Source: Ferruginibacter sp. HRS2-29 (lineage in GTDB: Bacteria; Bacteroidota; Bacteroidia; Chitinophagales; Chitinophagaceae). From it: a stretch of DNA of 64,000 bases. The notes under the pieces were generated by a model. It did not search any database. It had not been told where the DNA came from and worked only from the letters and a program-made list of their open reading frames with translations. The DNA is taken from contig NZ_RJUB01000142.1 of the NCBI RefSeq assembly GCF_024343615.1, positions 1-64,000 on the forward strand, given 5' to 3'. Below, in pieces: positions 7,702-17,127 of the stretch (the stretch's first letter is position 1; every line of letters begins with the position of its first letter). The position numbers and the translations under genes are program-made.

Positions 7702-8849
7702 TAACTGATACTGTTCAATATTTGTTTTGCGATCACCACATCGGCATTGGCAATTGCCAGCTTGCTGATATTGTTTTCCATCCGTGTTCTCAAGGCCTCG
7801 TCTTTCGCTAATTCCACTACCGCGGGCACCAGTTCTTTTACTGCCAAATTATTACTAATCATTATGGCGGCTTCCCTATTTACCAATTCTTTTGCATTTG
7901 CCGTCTGGTGGTCTTCGGCAGCAAAAGGGTAAGGCACAAACAGCACCGGTTTTTTCACCAGGCAAAGTTCCGCGATAGCCATGGCGCCGCTCCGGCTGAT
8001 CACGATATCTGCAGCGGCATAAGCGTACTCCATCTGCGTAATGAAATCGCTTACAAAAACCCCTGCTTTACCTGCTACTCTTTCTTTTGCTTTCTGCAAA
8101 TAGGGTTTCCCTGTTTGCCAGATCAGTTGTAAATTATTTTCTTCAAAGAGCTGTATATCCTTATCGATCGCTTCATTAATGCTTTGTGCACCAAGGCTGC
8201 CACCAATGCTTAACACCACTTTTTTATCCTTATTTAAGCCAAAAAAATTGAGCGCTTCTTCTTTGCTCACATGCCCGTCTACAATAGATTTCCTCACGGG
8301 GTTTCCTGTTACCACAATTTTGCTGGCAGGAAAAAACTGCTGCATATTTTCTGTCGCGGTAAAAACCTTTGTGGCTTTTTTACCCAGCATGATATTGCTT
8401 TTGCCCGCAAAAGAATTGCTTTCGTGGATGAAAGATGGTATCCCCTTGGTTTGCGCATACCGCAATACCGGGAAACTCGAATATCCGCCAACACCGATCA
8501 CCGCCGAAGGCTGAAAGCTTTTAAAGATCTTCGAAACCTGGTAAAAGCTTTTGATGATCTTGAAAGGCAGAAAAACATTTTTTATCAAAGAACTGCGGTT
8601 GTAACCCGCTATATCCAATCCTTTTATTTCGTACCCCGCCTGCGGCACTTTTTCCATTTCCATTTTACCATTGGCGCCTACAAACAAAATCTCCGTTTCG
8701 GGTGCGATCTTTTTGATGGCGTTGGCAATGGCCACTGCCGGAAAAATATGGCCACCGGTACCGCCACCGGCGATAATGATTCGTTTGCCGCTACCCACAA
8801 TGTGTCCCGATGGGACACCCTGGTTGATTATGTTTTGTTGGTCGGTCAT
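7701..8849 (-). CDS. murG: UDP-GlcNAc:undecaprenyl-PP-MurNAc-pentapeptide transferase MurG
   Basis: GT28 glycosyltransferase at the inner membrane face that turns lipid I into lipid II. The GGGTGGHIFPA loop is at 28-38 instead of near residue 10. GVGGYSSFP, the lipid-binding loop, and the C-terminal SGAMAIAELC with PYPFAAEDHQ, which contact UDP-GlcNAc, are intact. The first 22 residues (MTDQQNIINQGVPSGHIV...) look like an addition: they are encoded by the palindromic repeat at 8791-8850. A GTG at 8798 would give a more conventional N-terminus. Length is 382 residues from the ATG. Confidence 0.96.
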   Translation of the reverse strand: MTDQQNIINQGVPSGHIVGSGKRIIIAGGGTGGHIFPAVAIANAIKKIAPETEILFVGANGKMEMEKVPQAGYEIKGLDIAGYNRSSLIKNVFLPFKIIKSFYQVSKIFKSFQPSAVIGVGGYSSFPVLRYAQTKGIPSFIHESNSFAGKSNIMLGKKATKVFTATENMQQFFPASKIVVTGNPVRKSIVDGHVSKEEALNFFGLNKDKKVVLSIGGSLGAQSINEAIDKDIQLFEENNLQLIWQTGKPYLQKAKERVAGKAGVFVSDFITQMEYAYAAADIVISRSGAMAIAELCLVKKPVLFVPYPFAAEDHQTANAKELVNREAAIMISNNLAVKELVPAVVELAKDEALRTRMENNISKLAIANADVVIAKQILNSIS

Positions 8850-8920
8850 TTATTATTTTCTACCCACAAGGTTCCCCGATGGGGAACGCTGGTTGTCTAT
8901 ATTTTGCTCGTCGCTTATCT
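8791..8920. repeat. Two tandem palindromic units with covarying stems
   Basis: Two related units of about 60 bp lie head to tail: 8791-8850 (over the murG start) and 8860-8920 (in the gap to ftsW). Both begin CTACCCACAA and have CTGGTTG after the palindrome. Unit 1 has the stem GTGTCCC-GAT-GGGACAC (8802-8818); unit 2 has GTTCCCC-GAT-GGGGAAC (8871-8887). The two stem differences are each matched on the opposite arm, so pairing is kept while sequence changes. Confidence 0.75.
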
Positions 8921-8921
8921 T

Positions 8922-10220
8922 TTATACTGCTACAACTGCGGCGGCTTCTTCTTTTGCTATTTGTTTTGTTTTCTTTAATGCTTCTTCACCTTCCTGCTGT
9001 TCTACGTTTCTTGATACGCTCAATATGATGCCGATAGACAAACAGGTGAAGAGGAAACTACTTCCACCCATACTCACCAATGGCAACGTAACACCGGTGT
9101 TGGGAAACAGGTTTACATTCACCCCCATGTTGGCGATGGCTTGTATCACCAATGTAAAACTTAACGCCAACGCCAAAAATGCCCCGAATGCGTACGGGCA
9201 TTTTTTGTATATCCTGATACACCGGTACAGGAACAGCAGGTAAATGCAAAGCATCGCCGCACCTCCCAACAGCCCATACTCTTCAATGATAATAGCGTAA
9301 ATAAAATCACTATAGCTATGGGGCAGAAAATTTCTTGCCGTGCTGTTGCCGGGGCCTTTGCCCAGCCAGCCACCATTTGCTACCGCAATTTTTGCCTGGT
9401 TGATCTGGTATAATTTTTCATTATCATCATCCTTTTTGCTATACACAAAAGTCTGGATACGGCTTATCCAGGTAGGTATACGGCCTGATGCGAGAAAAGC
9501 AGGCAACTTTTTCGTTTCGCCTGTTTGTTTATCATACGTAGAAACCGCAATCGTGATCAGCAATACTACCGGTATCAACGCGATGCCCAGTGTGGCAAGG
9601 ATATGTTTGGTACTCACCCTTCCGATGAACATCAGCAGGAAACTTGTGCCAGCGATCAATACAGCAGTCGACAAATTGGCCGGTGCTATGAGGATACAAA
9701 TAATTCCTACAGGGATCACCACCGGCAAAAACCCTTTCTTGAAATCTTTGATCACCAGTTGTTTCCTGCTCAACTGACGGCTCATGTACATGAACAAAGC
9801 CAGCTTGGCCAGATCCGAAGTCTGAAAGGTCATGTTGATCACCGGCAGTTTTATCCAGCGGCTACCGGCGTTCAATTGCACACCAAAAAGCAACGTATAC
9901 AACAAGAGCGGTATCGATATCAAAAACAGTATCAGCGCCACTTTTGAATAAATGGTATAGTTGATCCTGTGTGCGAAATAAATGATAAGCAGCCCAAGTA
10001 TGATGAAGGCAAATTGTTTGAACAAATAACTTTCGTTGCTTTTGCTCATCCTGTAAGCCAATGAACCTGTGCTGCTGTATACCAATAACAAACTTGCCAG
10101 CGTGAGTAAGATCACGATAGCCCATATGACCCTGTCGCCCTTGGTTTTTTTAACCAGGTTGCCACCCATGTTGGAAAAATCGGGGGTGAAGAATGAGCGT
10201 ATGTTTGTTTGTTCTGACAT
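8922..10220 (-). CDS. ftsW: Lipid II-dependent peptidoglycan glycosyltransferase FtsW
   Basis: SEDS-family integral membrane protein that polymerises septal glycan, working with the FtsI transpeptidase encoded upstream. About ten hydrophobic segments run from 30 to 405. SRWIKLPVINMTFQTSDLAK is the conserved SEDS segment, and the large periplasmic loop contains GGWLGKGPGNS and DFIYAIIIEEYG, which carries the catalytic acidic region. The length of 432 residues is close to the family norm. The N-terminal 25 residues are cytoplasmic. Gene order murD-ftsW-murG is the standard one. Confidence 0.96.
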   Translation of the reverse strand: MSEQTNIRSFFTPDFSNMGGNLVKKTKGDRVIWAIVILLTLASLLLVYSSTGSLAYRMSKSNESYLFKQFAFIILGLLIIYFAHRINYTIYSKVALILFLISIPLLLYTLLFGVQLNAGSRWIKLPVINMTFQTSDLAKLALFMYMSRQLSRKQLVIKDFKKGFLPVVIPVGIICILIAPANLSTAVLIAGTSFLLMFIGRVSTKHILATLGIALIPVVLLITIAVSTYDKQTGETKKLPAFLASGRIPTWISRIQTFVYSKKDDDNEKLYQINQAKIAVANGGWLGKGPGNSTARNFLPHSYSDFIYAIIIEEYGLLGGAAMLCIYLLFLYRCIRIYKKCPYAFGAFLALALSFTLVIQAIANMGVNVNLFPNTGVTLPLVSMGGSSFLFTCLSIGIILSVSRNVEQQEGEEALKKTKQIAKEEAAAVVAV

Positions 10221-10260
10221 TAAAAAATATTTTTCGTCTGCGTCGGTTGCATCCGCAAGA

Positions 10261-10285
10261 AGGCACTCGCCGCAGGCGAGTGCCT
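10261..10285. terminator. GC-rich perfect hairpin at the murD stop codon
   Basis: AGGCACTCGCC (10261-10271) pairs perfectly with GGCGAGTGCCT (10275-10285) around GCA. The upper two bases of the stem belong to the murD stop codon. No T-run follows on the minus strand, so it may stabilise or process the mRNA rather than terminate it. Its GGC...GCC style resembles the hairpin after ftsZ. Confidence 0.5.
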
Positions 10286-11624
10286 ACAGGTCTTTTACTG
10301 CTTTTTTAAATTGATTGCCCCTGTCTTCGTAATTTTTAAAAAGATCGAAGCTGGCGCAGGCCGGGCTCAGCAACACTACATCGCCTTTATTGGCAAAATG
10401 AAATGCAGCCTGTACCGCTTCCTGTGCATTGCTGGTGTTCACCATCAGCGAAACCGTATCCCCAAAGGCTTCCGCGATCTTGCGGTTATCTGTACCCATG
10501 CACACGATCGCTTTCACTTTTTCTTCTACCAGTTCTTTCAGCAGGTTGTAATCGTTTCCTTTATCAACTCCACCCAGGATCAGGATCACCGGTTTTGTCA
10601 TGCTTTCGAGCGCAAACCAGGTGCTGTTCACATTGGTGGCTTTACTATCATTGATGAATTCCACTCCTTTGATCGTAGCTACCGGCTCCATCCTGTGTTC
10701 CAGGCTTTCAAAAGTCTGCAATGCTTCCCTGATCTTTTCTTTGCGGATGTCTACTGCTGTTGCAGCCATACTTGCGGCCATACTGTTAAATTGATTGTGT
10801 TTTCCTTTGAGCGTAAAATCGTCTACGCTCATCTGCATTTCTTCGCTCTTCCATTTGAGATGCATCTTCGCATTGTTCAAATAGGCTCCTTGTGGCAATT
10901 CTTTACTCATGGCTATGGGTGCTAGTGTTGATTTAATGGGATATTTCTTAATATATTTTACCGTTGTCGGATCGTCTTCGTTATATACAAGCACATCCCC
11001 CGGCAGTTGATTTTCTGCTATACGAAATTTGCTGTGTATATAATTTTCTATGTTATAATCGTACCTGTCTAAATGATCTTCTGTTATGTTGGTGATCACC
11101 GCTACATCCGGACGAAATGTTTTTATATCATCCAGCTGAAAAGAACTGATCTCCGCTACATACAACTCTTTCGGGTCTTCTGCCACCTGCTTGGCAAACG
11201 AATAACCGATGTTGCCTACCATTGCACAATCCAGTTCGGCCATCTTACAAATGTGGTATGTAAGCGCTGTGGTGGTTGTTTTGCCATTGCTGCCAGTGAT
11301 AGCGATGATCCGGCTGTTTCCTTTGTACCGGTAAGCGAATTCGATCTCGCTGATCACCGGGATATTTTTGGCCCGGATCTTTTTGATCATTTCACTTTTC
11401 TCTGGTATGCCAGGGCTTTTGATCACTTCCGACGCATTCAAAATCTTCTCTTCCGTGTGCGTACGTTCTTCAAAAGAAATTCCTTTATCCGCTAGCTCCT
11501 TCTTGTAATGCTCCTGGATATTTCCGGCATCACTCACAAACACATCATACCCTTTTTGCTGCGCCAGCAAGGCTGCACCAACTCCGCTTTCAGCGGCCCC
11601 GAGTATGACAATACGTTCCTTCAC
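10284..11624 (-). CDS. murD: UDP-N-acetylmuramoylalanine--D-glutamate ligase
   Basis: Cytoplasmic Mur ligase that adds D-glutamate to UDP-MurNAc-L-Ala. GAAESGVGAALLA (9-21) is the UDP-binding loop; TGSNGKTTTTA (110-120) is the P-loop; NITEDHLDRY and FINDSKATN are the central-domain and hinge motifs of MurD, and the C-terminal domain ends with LLSPACASFDLFKNYEDRG. At 446 residues the length is normal. It follows mraY in the cluster but is separated from it by a 252-bp repeat-bearing gap, unusually long for this operon. Confidence 0.97.
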   Translation of the reverse strand: MKERIVILGAAESGVGAALLAQQKGYDVFVSDAGNIQEHYKKELADKGISFEERTHTEEKILNASEVIKSPGIPEKSEMIKKIRAKNIPVISEIEFAYRYKGNSRIIAITGSNGKTTTTALTYHICKMAELDCAMVGNIGYSFAKQVAEDPKELYVAEISSFQLDDIKTFRPDVAVITNITEDHLDRYDYNIENYIHSKFRIAENQLPGDVLVYNEDDPTTVKYIKKYPIKSTLAPIAMSKELPQGAYLNNAKMHLKWKSEEMQMSVDDFTLKGKHNQFNSMAASMAATAVDIRKEKIREALQTFESLEHRMEPVATIKGVEFINDSKATNVNSTWFALESMTKPVILILGGVDKGNDYNLLKELVEEKVKAIVCMGTDNRKIAEAFGDTVSLMVNTSNAQEAVQAAFHFANKGDVVLLSPACASFDLFKNYEDRGNQFKKAVKDL

Positions 11625-11644
11625 TTTCGTGATTTAAAAAAACA

Positions 11645-11790
11645 AAAATTGGTTCTTCAAGAGTATTAGAAACTACAGGACAGCGTTTTTCCGGTAACTC
11701 TTTACTCAAAAAAATAAGGTTCTTCAATAGTATCAGACTACAGGATAAGTTGATCTGTACTTTGCTTTTTAAATTAGGTTTTTCAACAGC
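11645..11790. repeat. Three degenerate direct repeats between mraY and murD
   Basis: The unit GGTTCTTCAAnAGTATnAGA followed by ACTACAGGA occurs at 11651 and 11718, with a decayed third copy at 11777 (GGTTTTTCAACAGCATAGA...ACAGG). The spacing is 67 and 59 bases. No open frame or obvious hairpin explains them. The rest of the 11625-11876 gap is AT-rich and featureless. Confidence 0.6.
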
Positions 11791-11876
11791 ATAGATTTAA
11801 CAGGCATGCGGTCTCACAGTTACAAAATTTGCACTTTACAATGCTTGTTAATTGACTGTCTCTTTCTGCTGAACGG

Positions 11877-13181
11877 CTATCGTAACTTTAGTGTTATGAT
11901 GGCCATTGCAACGCATAATATTGTTATGATCCAAAAACGTACTGCTATTTTACTTTCATGATATCCTTTCTTCTGATAATGATGATGCAGCGGGCTCATT
12001 AAAAATATCCGCCGTCCTTCACCATACTTTTTCTTCGTGTATTTGAAATAACTCACCTGCGCCATCACACTCAACAATTCAATAAAAAACACGAGACAGA
12101 AAATAGGAATCAATAATTCTTTTCGTACAATGATGGCCAGCGCTGCTATGATGCCGCCCAATGCAAGGCTGCCGGTATCTCCCATGAAAACCTGCGCCGG
12201 GTAAGAGTTGTACCAAAGGAAACCTACACAAGCCCCTACGAATGCCGCGATAAAAATAGACAGCTCGGCAAGATTCGGGATGTACATGATGTTGAGGTAC
12301 TCCGCAAATTTTATATTACCACTCACATAAGCAAATATGCCCAGGCAAAGGCCGATGATAGCACTGACGCCGGTTGCCAGGCCATCCAAACCATCCGTTA
12401 TATTTGCCCCGTTGGATACCGCTGTCACAATAAATATCACGATGAGGATATACAGAATGTACGTGTAATCCTGCCATGCTTTCGGCAATAATTTAGCATA
12501 ATTGAATTCGTGGTTTTTTACGAACGGTATGGTCGTGATCGGTGTTTTTACACTCACATATTTATGCATTTTGCCATCGATCATTACTGTATCTATCTTG
12601 CCAATTCTCGCTCCGGGTTCCTGTGGGATAACATTATTGGCCGACATGATTTCCCGCTTCATTGTTACGCTCGGACTGAAGTATAAGGTAGCGCCCACAA
12701 CGATCCCCAGCATCACCTGTCCGAAAATCTTGAACCTTCCCGCCAGGCCATCGCTGTCGGATTTTTTATATTCTGTTCCTTTTGCTTTCGCGATTTTTCG
12801 GGACCGGATCTTCAGATAATCATCGATGAACCCGATGGCACCAAGCCATACTGTACACAGGAGCATCAGCCGGATGTATACTTTATCAAGGTTTGCCAGC
12901 AACAACGTCGGGATGATGATCGCCAGGATCAAAATGATACCGCCCATTGTGGGTGTACCTTTCTTTTGTTGTTCTCCCGCCAGGCCAAGGTCCCTAACGG
13001 TTTCGCCTAGCTGCTTTTTTTGCAGGAAGCCGATAAGATTTTTGCCATACACAGTTGTGATCACCAATGATAGTATGAGTGCAATGATCACACGGAAGCT
13101 GATGAACTGAAACAGCCCACTGCCCGGGAAACTGGCTTTTGACCAGTGTTGTGTGATCCAATCAAATAAGTGATACAACAT
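11877..13181 (-). CDS. mraY: Phospho-N-acetylmuramoyl-pentapeptide transferase MraY
   Basis: Membrane enzyme that transfers phospho-MurNAc-pentapeptide to undecaprenyl phosphate, making lipid I. I start it at 13181 (MLYHLFDWI), which matches the family; the longer frame from 13223 would add 14 residues encoded by repeat-like DNA. Ten membrane segments are visible. TMGGI, FIDDYLK and [15 protein letters not shown] carry the Mg-binding aspartates, and [11 protein letters not shown] and SPLHHHYQ are present. A loop of about 60 residues around [16 protein letters not shown] is longer than in E. coli, as is usual in Bacteroidota. It has 434 residues. Confidence 0.96.
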   Translation of the reverse strand: MLYHLFDWITQHWSKASFPGSGLFQFISFRVIIALILSLVITTVYGKNLIGFLQKKQLGETVRDLGLAGEQQKKGTPTMGGIILILAIIIPTLLLANLDKVYIRLMLLCTVWLGAIGFIDDYLKIRSRKIAKAKGTEYKKSDSDGLAGRFKIFGQVMLGIVVGATLYFSPSVTMKREIMSANNVIPQEPGARIGKIDTVMIDGKMHKYVSVKTPITTIPFVKNHEFNYAKLLPKAWQDYTYILYILIVIFIVTAVSNGANITDGLDGLATGVSAIIGLCLGIFAYVSGNIKFAEYLNIMYIPNLAELSIFIAAFVGACVGFLWYNSYPAQVFMGDTGSLALGGIIAALAIIVRKELLIPIFCLVFFIELLSVMAQVSYFKYTKKKYGEGRRIFLMSPLHHHYQKKGYHESKIAVRFWIITILCVAMAIITLKLR

Positions 13182-13503
13182 ATTTTTAAAAATGTGCAAA
13201 TGTGCAGATCTGCCAATGTGCAAATACTTTCACTTCGCTATTATCTTATATTATTTATTTTTAAATTCTATTTACATTTTATTACTTCTGCAATTCCGAA
13301 ATAGCTGTCACGCTGAGCTTGTCGAAGCCTTTCTCATTCCGAAACCAGAGTTCTTTGACAATCCTTCGACGGCCCTTCGACAACCCTTCGACAAGCTCAG
13401 GGTGACAGTTCTCAGGATGACAGTTCTCAGGGTGACATTTCACATTTCTCAGGATGACAGTTCTCAGGGTGACATTTCACAGTTCTCAGGGTGACATCGG
13501 GTT
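13182..13503. repeat. Inverted and tandem repeats between murE and mraY
   Basis: GTCACGCTGAGCTTGTCGAA (from 13307) faces its near-complement CTTCGACAAGCTCAGGGTGA (from 13386). The region 13402-13497 is then built of tandem TTCTCAGGRTGACA units, with two TTTCACA spacers. This CTTCGACAAGCTCAGGGTGAC element is a familiar dispersed repeat in bacterial genomes. It fills the gap between two dcw genes without a coding frame of its own. Confidence 0.7.
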
Positions 13504-14964
13504 TTATTTGTCCAATAGCTCAAACATTTCCTGCAACACTTTCTTATCATCAAAATCGTACTTCACCCCATTTATCTCCTGGTATTTTTCATGGCCTTTG
13601 CCTGCTACCAATACAATGTCTTCTTTTGCACTCAGGCTTACCGCTGTCTTGATCGCTTCCCGTCTATCCGCAATCGTTATATATTTTTTTCTGGCCACTA
13701 TTTTCACCCCGGCTTCCATGTCTTTCAATATTTCCAGCGGATCTTCTTTCCTTGGATTGTCGGAAGTGAAGATCACTTTGTCACTGTATTCACAGGCTAC
13801 TTCAGCCATCACAGGGCGTTTTGTTTTGTCCCTGTTGCCTCCGCAACCTACCACGGTAATGATCTTTTCATTTCCCTGGCGGAGATTTTTGATAGTAGCC
13901 AGCACATTCAACAAGGCATCAGGTGTATGTGCATAATCCACAATCCCTACCACTCTTTCATTATTGCTGATGCTGTAGTCGAATCTTCCCTCGGCTCCAT
14001 TGATGCTGCTTAACTGCAATAAGGTTTCCTCTTTGTTTTGCCCCAGGCAAATTGCGGCAGCATACACAGCCAAAAGATTATAGGCGTTGAATTCACCGAT
14101 CATCTTGAAATGCACTTCCACGTCATTTACCAGCATGTGCAATCCGGCGAGGCTGTTATCCAGGATCTTTCCTTTAAAATCAGCCAGCGTTTTCAGGCTG
14201 TAGAAATATTTTTTTGCTGCTGTATTCTGCAACATCACAGCGCCTCTTTTATCATCTGAGTTGCTGATAGCAAAAGCAGCTTTCGGCAAACCATCGAACC
14301 ATGATTTTTTTACCCGGATATATTCATCAAATGTTTTGTGGTAATCCAGGTGATCATGGGTGATATTGCTGAATATCGCTCCCGTAAACACCAATCCCGC
14401 CAGGCGTTGCTGTTCAATGGCATGGCTGCTGCATTCCATGAAAACGTATTCACATTCCGCATCCAGCATTTGTTTCAGCAGCTTATTTAAATTCACCGCA
14501 TCCGGCGTAGTATGCGTAGCCGGGATGATCGCCTCACCCACCTGGTTTTGCACCGTGCTAACCAACCCGCATTTAAAACCGAGGTTAGTGAATAATTTAA
14601 AGAGCACGGTAGCGATGGTTGTTTTGCCATTGGTACCGGTAACACCCACCAGCTTCAAATTCTTCGACGGTTCGCCGTAAAAATTATGACTGATGATGCC
14701 TGCCGCCGCCGCACTGTTTTCTACCTGCACATAAGTAACGGCATCATTTATTTCTGCCGGCATTTCCTGGCAGATGACCGCTACTGCGCCATTAGCAATT
14801 GCGCCTGCTATAAAATCATGTCCATCTACGGCCGACCCTTTGATCGCAATAAAGCATCCCTGCGGGTTTGCTGCACGCGAATCCAGCTGCAATGCATTTA
14901 CTGCAACACCGGTATCGCCTTTTACAGCCACAATAGACACTTTATATAACAGGTCTTTCAACAT
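13504..14964 (-). CDS. murE: UDP-MurNAc-L-Ala-D-Glu:meso-diaminopimelate ligase MurE
   Basis: Cytoplasmic Mur ligase that adds the third amino acid of the stem peptide. The P-loop GVTGTNGKTT lies at 107-116, and HTPDALLNVL and VGCGGNRDKTKRP mark the central and C-terminal domains. The motif DNPR at 402-405 is the signature of enzymes that use meso-diaminopimelate rather than lysine, so the cell wall is of the meso-DAP type. Length is 486 residues. It starts 10 bp after the ftsI stop. Confidence 0.96.
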   Translation of the reverse strand: MLKDLLYKVSIVAVKGDTGVAVNALQLDSRAANPQGCFIAIKGSAVDGHDFIAGAIANGAVAVICQEMPAEINDAVTYVQVENSAAAAGIISHNFYGEPSKNLKLVGVTGTNGKTTIATVLFKLFTNLGFKCGLVSTVQNQVGEAIIPATHTTPDAVNLNKLLKQMLDAECEYVFMECSSHAIEQQRLAGLVFTGAIFSNITHDHLDYHKTFDEYIRVKKSWFDGLPKAAFAISNSDDKRGAVMLQNTAAKKYFYSLKTLADFKGKILDNSLAGLHMLVNDVEVHFKMIGEFNAYNLLAVYAAAICLGQNKEETLLQLSSINGAEGRFDYSISNNERVVGIVDYAHTPDALLNVLATIKNLRQGNEKIITVVGCGGNRDKTKRPVMAEVACEYSDKVIFTSDNPRKEDPLEILKDMEAGVKIVARKKYITIADRREAIKTAVSLSAKEDIVLVAGKGHEKYQEINGVKYDFDDKKVLQEMFELLDK

Positions 14965-14973
14965 AATTTTTTG

Positions 14974-17100
14974 CTAGTTCAGCAGCAATGATATTTTTTG
15001 TCCTTTAGTAAAATTTGTTCCGGCAAGCAAACTTTGGTTTACAACTTTGCCCCTACCCGTAACCGTTATCTTCAACCCTTTATTCTCCAGCAGGTACACC
15101 GCATCTTTCAATCCCATTCCAATAACATTGGGGGTTACAGCCGAAGAGGTTTGAAAATCCGCAGGTGTACTCATGCTGGCAGAATTATTTACAAGCTGCA
15201 TTCTTCTCCATGCTCCCGATACAGCCGAATCCCTGTAAATGATATTCAGGTAGCTGAAGATCGAGCCCAGATCGGATCTCATTCCTGAAGAAACATGCAT
15301 AGAAGTATCAGCCGCTGCAGTGTATGCGTACTTTGTATTGTTGATAAAATGACCGTAAATATGATCACTCACTTCTTTAAATACACGTCCCGATACATCG
15401 GCACCATACACCAGCTTTGACTCGCGGCTGTTTTGTATCACTACAGCGATTGAATATTTTGGCGCTTCCGAAGGGAAATACCCGATGAAAGATGCCTGGT
15501 ATATTTTGTTGCCTTTATTATATCCCTTGTTATCCAGCGCCGTTACCGCTGTTCCTGTTTTTCCCGAAATAGAGTACAATGAATCGAATACCACTTTATG
15601 TGCTGTACCATGTGCACTATCTACCACCGCTTTCAAACATTCCCTTGCCTGCGCCAATGTTTCGTCGCTGGCAATTTTTTCTACCAGCACCTGTGGCTCT
15701 ATTTTTTTAATATCCACTCCGTAATCCCTGATAGCGCTTACCAGGTAAGGTTTCATCATTTTGCCGTTGTTGGCAACTGCATTGTACAACATCAGCATGT
15801 GCAGCGGCGTCACCATTTCTTCATAGCCGTGCGCCATGTAAGGAATAGTGGTTTTAGACCAGCTCCTGTTCTTCGGTGTTTTAATAGTTGGTTTTGCAGA
15901 GCTTGCCACGATATCCACCCCGGTCATCTGGTTGAGCCTGAACTTAGCCAGGTGATCGGTAAATTTTGTAGGTTCGCTTCCGTAATACTGATCTGCCAGC
16001 TTAGCGAAAGCCACGTTACTGCTGCGTTCAAAAGCTTCTTTCACTGTCATTTCATAAGCGCCCAGATGCGAATCTTTGATCCGTAACCCGGAAAAAGATT
16101 TCACACCACCTTCCGTATTCACGATGCTTTTGATGGTGACATATTTATCTTCCAGCAAACTCAATAAGGTAGCGAGCTTGAAGATCGAGCCTGGTTCTGT
16201 TGCTTTACCGATGCCGTAATTGAGGTCTTCTATGTAGGTGCCGTCCGGTTGTTTCCCCAGATTAGCGATCGCTTTTATTTTACCGGTTGCTGTTTCCATC
16301 ACGATCACCGTACCATGCAGTGAATTATTATTCACCATCATTTTCATCAGGGCATTCTGCGCCACATCCTGTATATAAGTATCCAATGTGGTTACGATAT
16401 CTTTTCCGTTTACCGGATCGAGTTCCGCCCCTTCAACCGGCATGTAGGTACCTGCCGCATACCGCATCAAACGCTGGCCGGTGGTGCCTCTCAGCAAGCT
16501 ATCATACGTAAGTTCCAATCCCACATTTTGTTTTGGGTTCAGGCGGGAAAGCCCGATCGTTCTGTTGGCGAGCAATACATAGGGGTTGATACGTTTATCG
16601 CGTGGGTCGATGATGAAACCGCTTTTGTTGCGCCCCTGGCGCACCAGTGGAAAATCACGCATCGCTTTATACTGATCGAAAGATATTTTTTTCTTCAGGG
16701 GGTAATAACGTTCCTTGTTCTTATACGCCAGCTTCAATTCTTTTTCGTAAGTGGCGGCCGGTTTATCTTCAAACAACGCTGCAAGGCTGATGCTCAGTGA
16801 ATCCACATTATCCTTGAAACGTTTGCCTTGTTTTTCCCTCAACCCATCTGCCCCAAAATCTATATACACATCAAAAATGGGAACAGAAGTACTCAGCATA
16901 TTTCCATCTTCGCTGTAGATGCTTCCACGTTCGGCATCGATTGGAAGGTATTTCAAATGAAGGCTATCGCCCATTCCACGCCAGAAGCTTCCCTGCACCT
17001 GTTGTATATATATCGCACGTCCCAATACAAAGACACTCAGCACCGCCATGCCGATAAAGCACAGGTACACTCTCCACAATATGTCTTTTTTGATCTCCAT
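14974..17100 (-). CDS. ftsI: Penicillin-binding protein FtsI/PBP3 with PASTA domain
   Basis: Septal class B transpeptidase that cross-links peptidoglycan with FtsW. A single membrane anchor (11-30) is followed by the PBP dimerisation region, with ERGSIYSEDG at 58-67. The transpeptidase domain has the active-site S305-I-F-K308 tetrad (EPGSIFK), S360-S-N362 and K514-T-G516. A C-terminal PASTA domain (about 645-708, VIGMGLKDAVYLLENKGLK) is present, as is common in Bacteroidota FtsI but not in E. coli. Length is 708 residues. It lies between ftsL and murE. Confidence 0.96.
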   Translation of the reverse strand: MEIKKDILWRVYLCFIGMAVLSVFVLGRAIYIQQVQGSFWRGMGDSLHLKYLPIDAERGSIYSEDGNMLSTSVPIFDVYIDFGADGLREKQGKRFKDNVDSLSISLAALFEDKPAATYEKELKLAYKNKERYYPLKKKISFDQYKAMRDFPLVRQGRNKSGFIIDPRDKRINPYVLLANRTIGLSRLNPKQNVGLELTYDSLLRGTTGQRLMRYAAGTYMPVEGAELDPVNGKDIVTTLDTYIQDVAQNALMKMMVNNNSLHGTVIVMETATGKIKAIANLGKQPDGTYIEDLNYGIGKATEPGSIFKLATLLSLLEDKYVTIKSIVNTEGGVKSFSGLRIKDSHLGAYEMTVKEAFERSSNVAFAKLADQYYGSEPTKFTDHLAKFRLNQMTGVDIVASSAKPTIKTPKNRSWSKTTIPYMAHGYEEMVTPLHMLMLYNAVANNGKMMKPYLVSAIRDYGVDIKKIEPQVLVEKIASDETLAQARECLKAVVDSAHGTAHKVVFDSLYSISGKTGTAVTALDNKGYNKGNKIYQASFIGYFPSEAPKYSIAVVIQNSRESKLVYGADVSGRVFKEVSDHIYGHFINNTKYAYTAAADTSMHVSSGMRSDLGSIFSYLNIIYRDSAVSGAWRRMQLVNNSASMSTPADFQTSSAVTPNVIGMGLKDAVYLLENKGLKITVTGRGKVVNQSLLAGTNFTKGQKISLLLN

Positions 17101-17127
17101 TATAACCCTTTGCGGGCAAACGTTTTC

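Noticed and set aside
13192-13494. Frames across the murE-mraY repeat
   Set aside because: They consist of repeat units read in frame and carry no protein signature.
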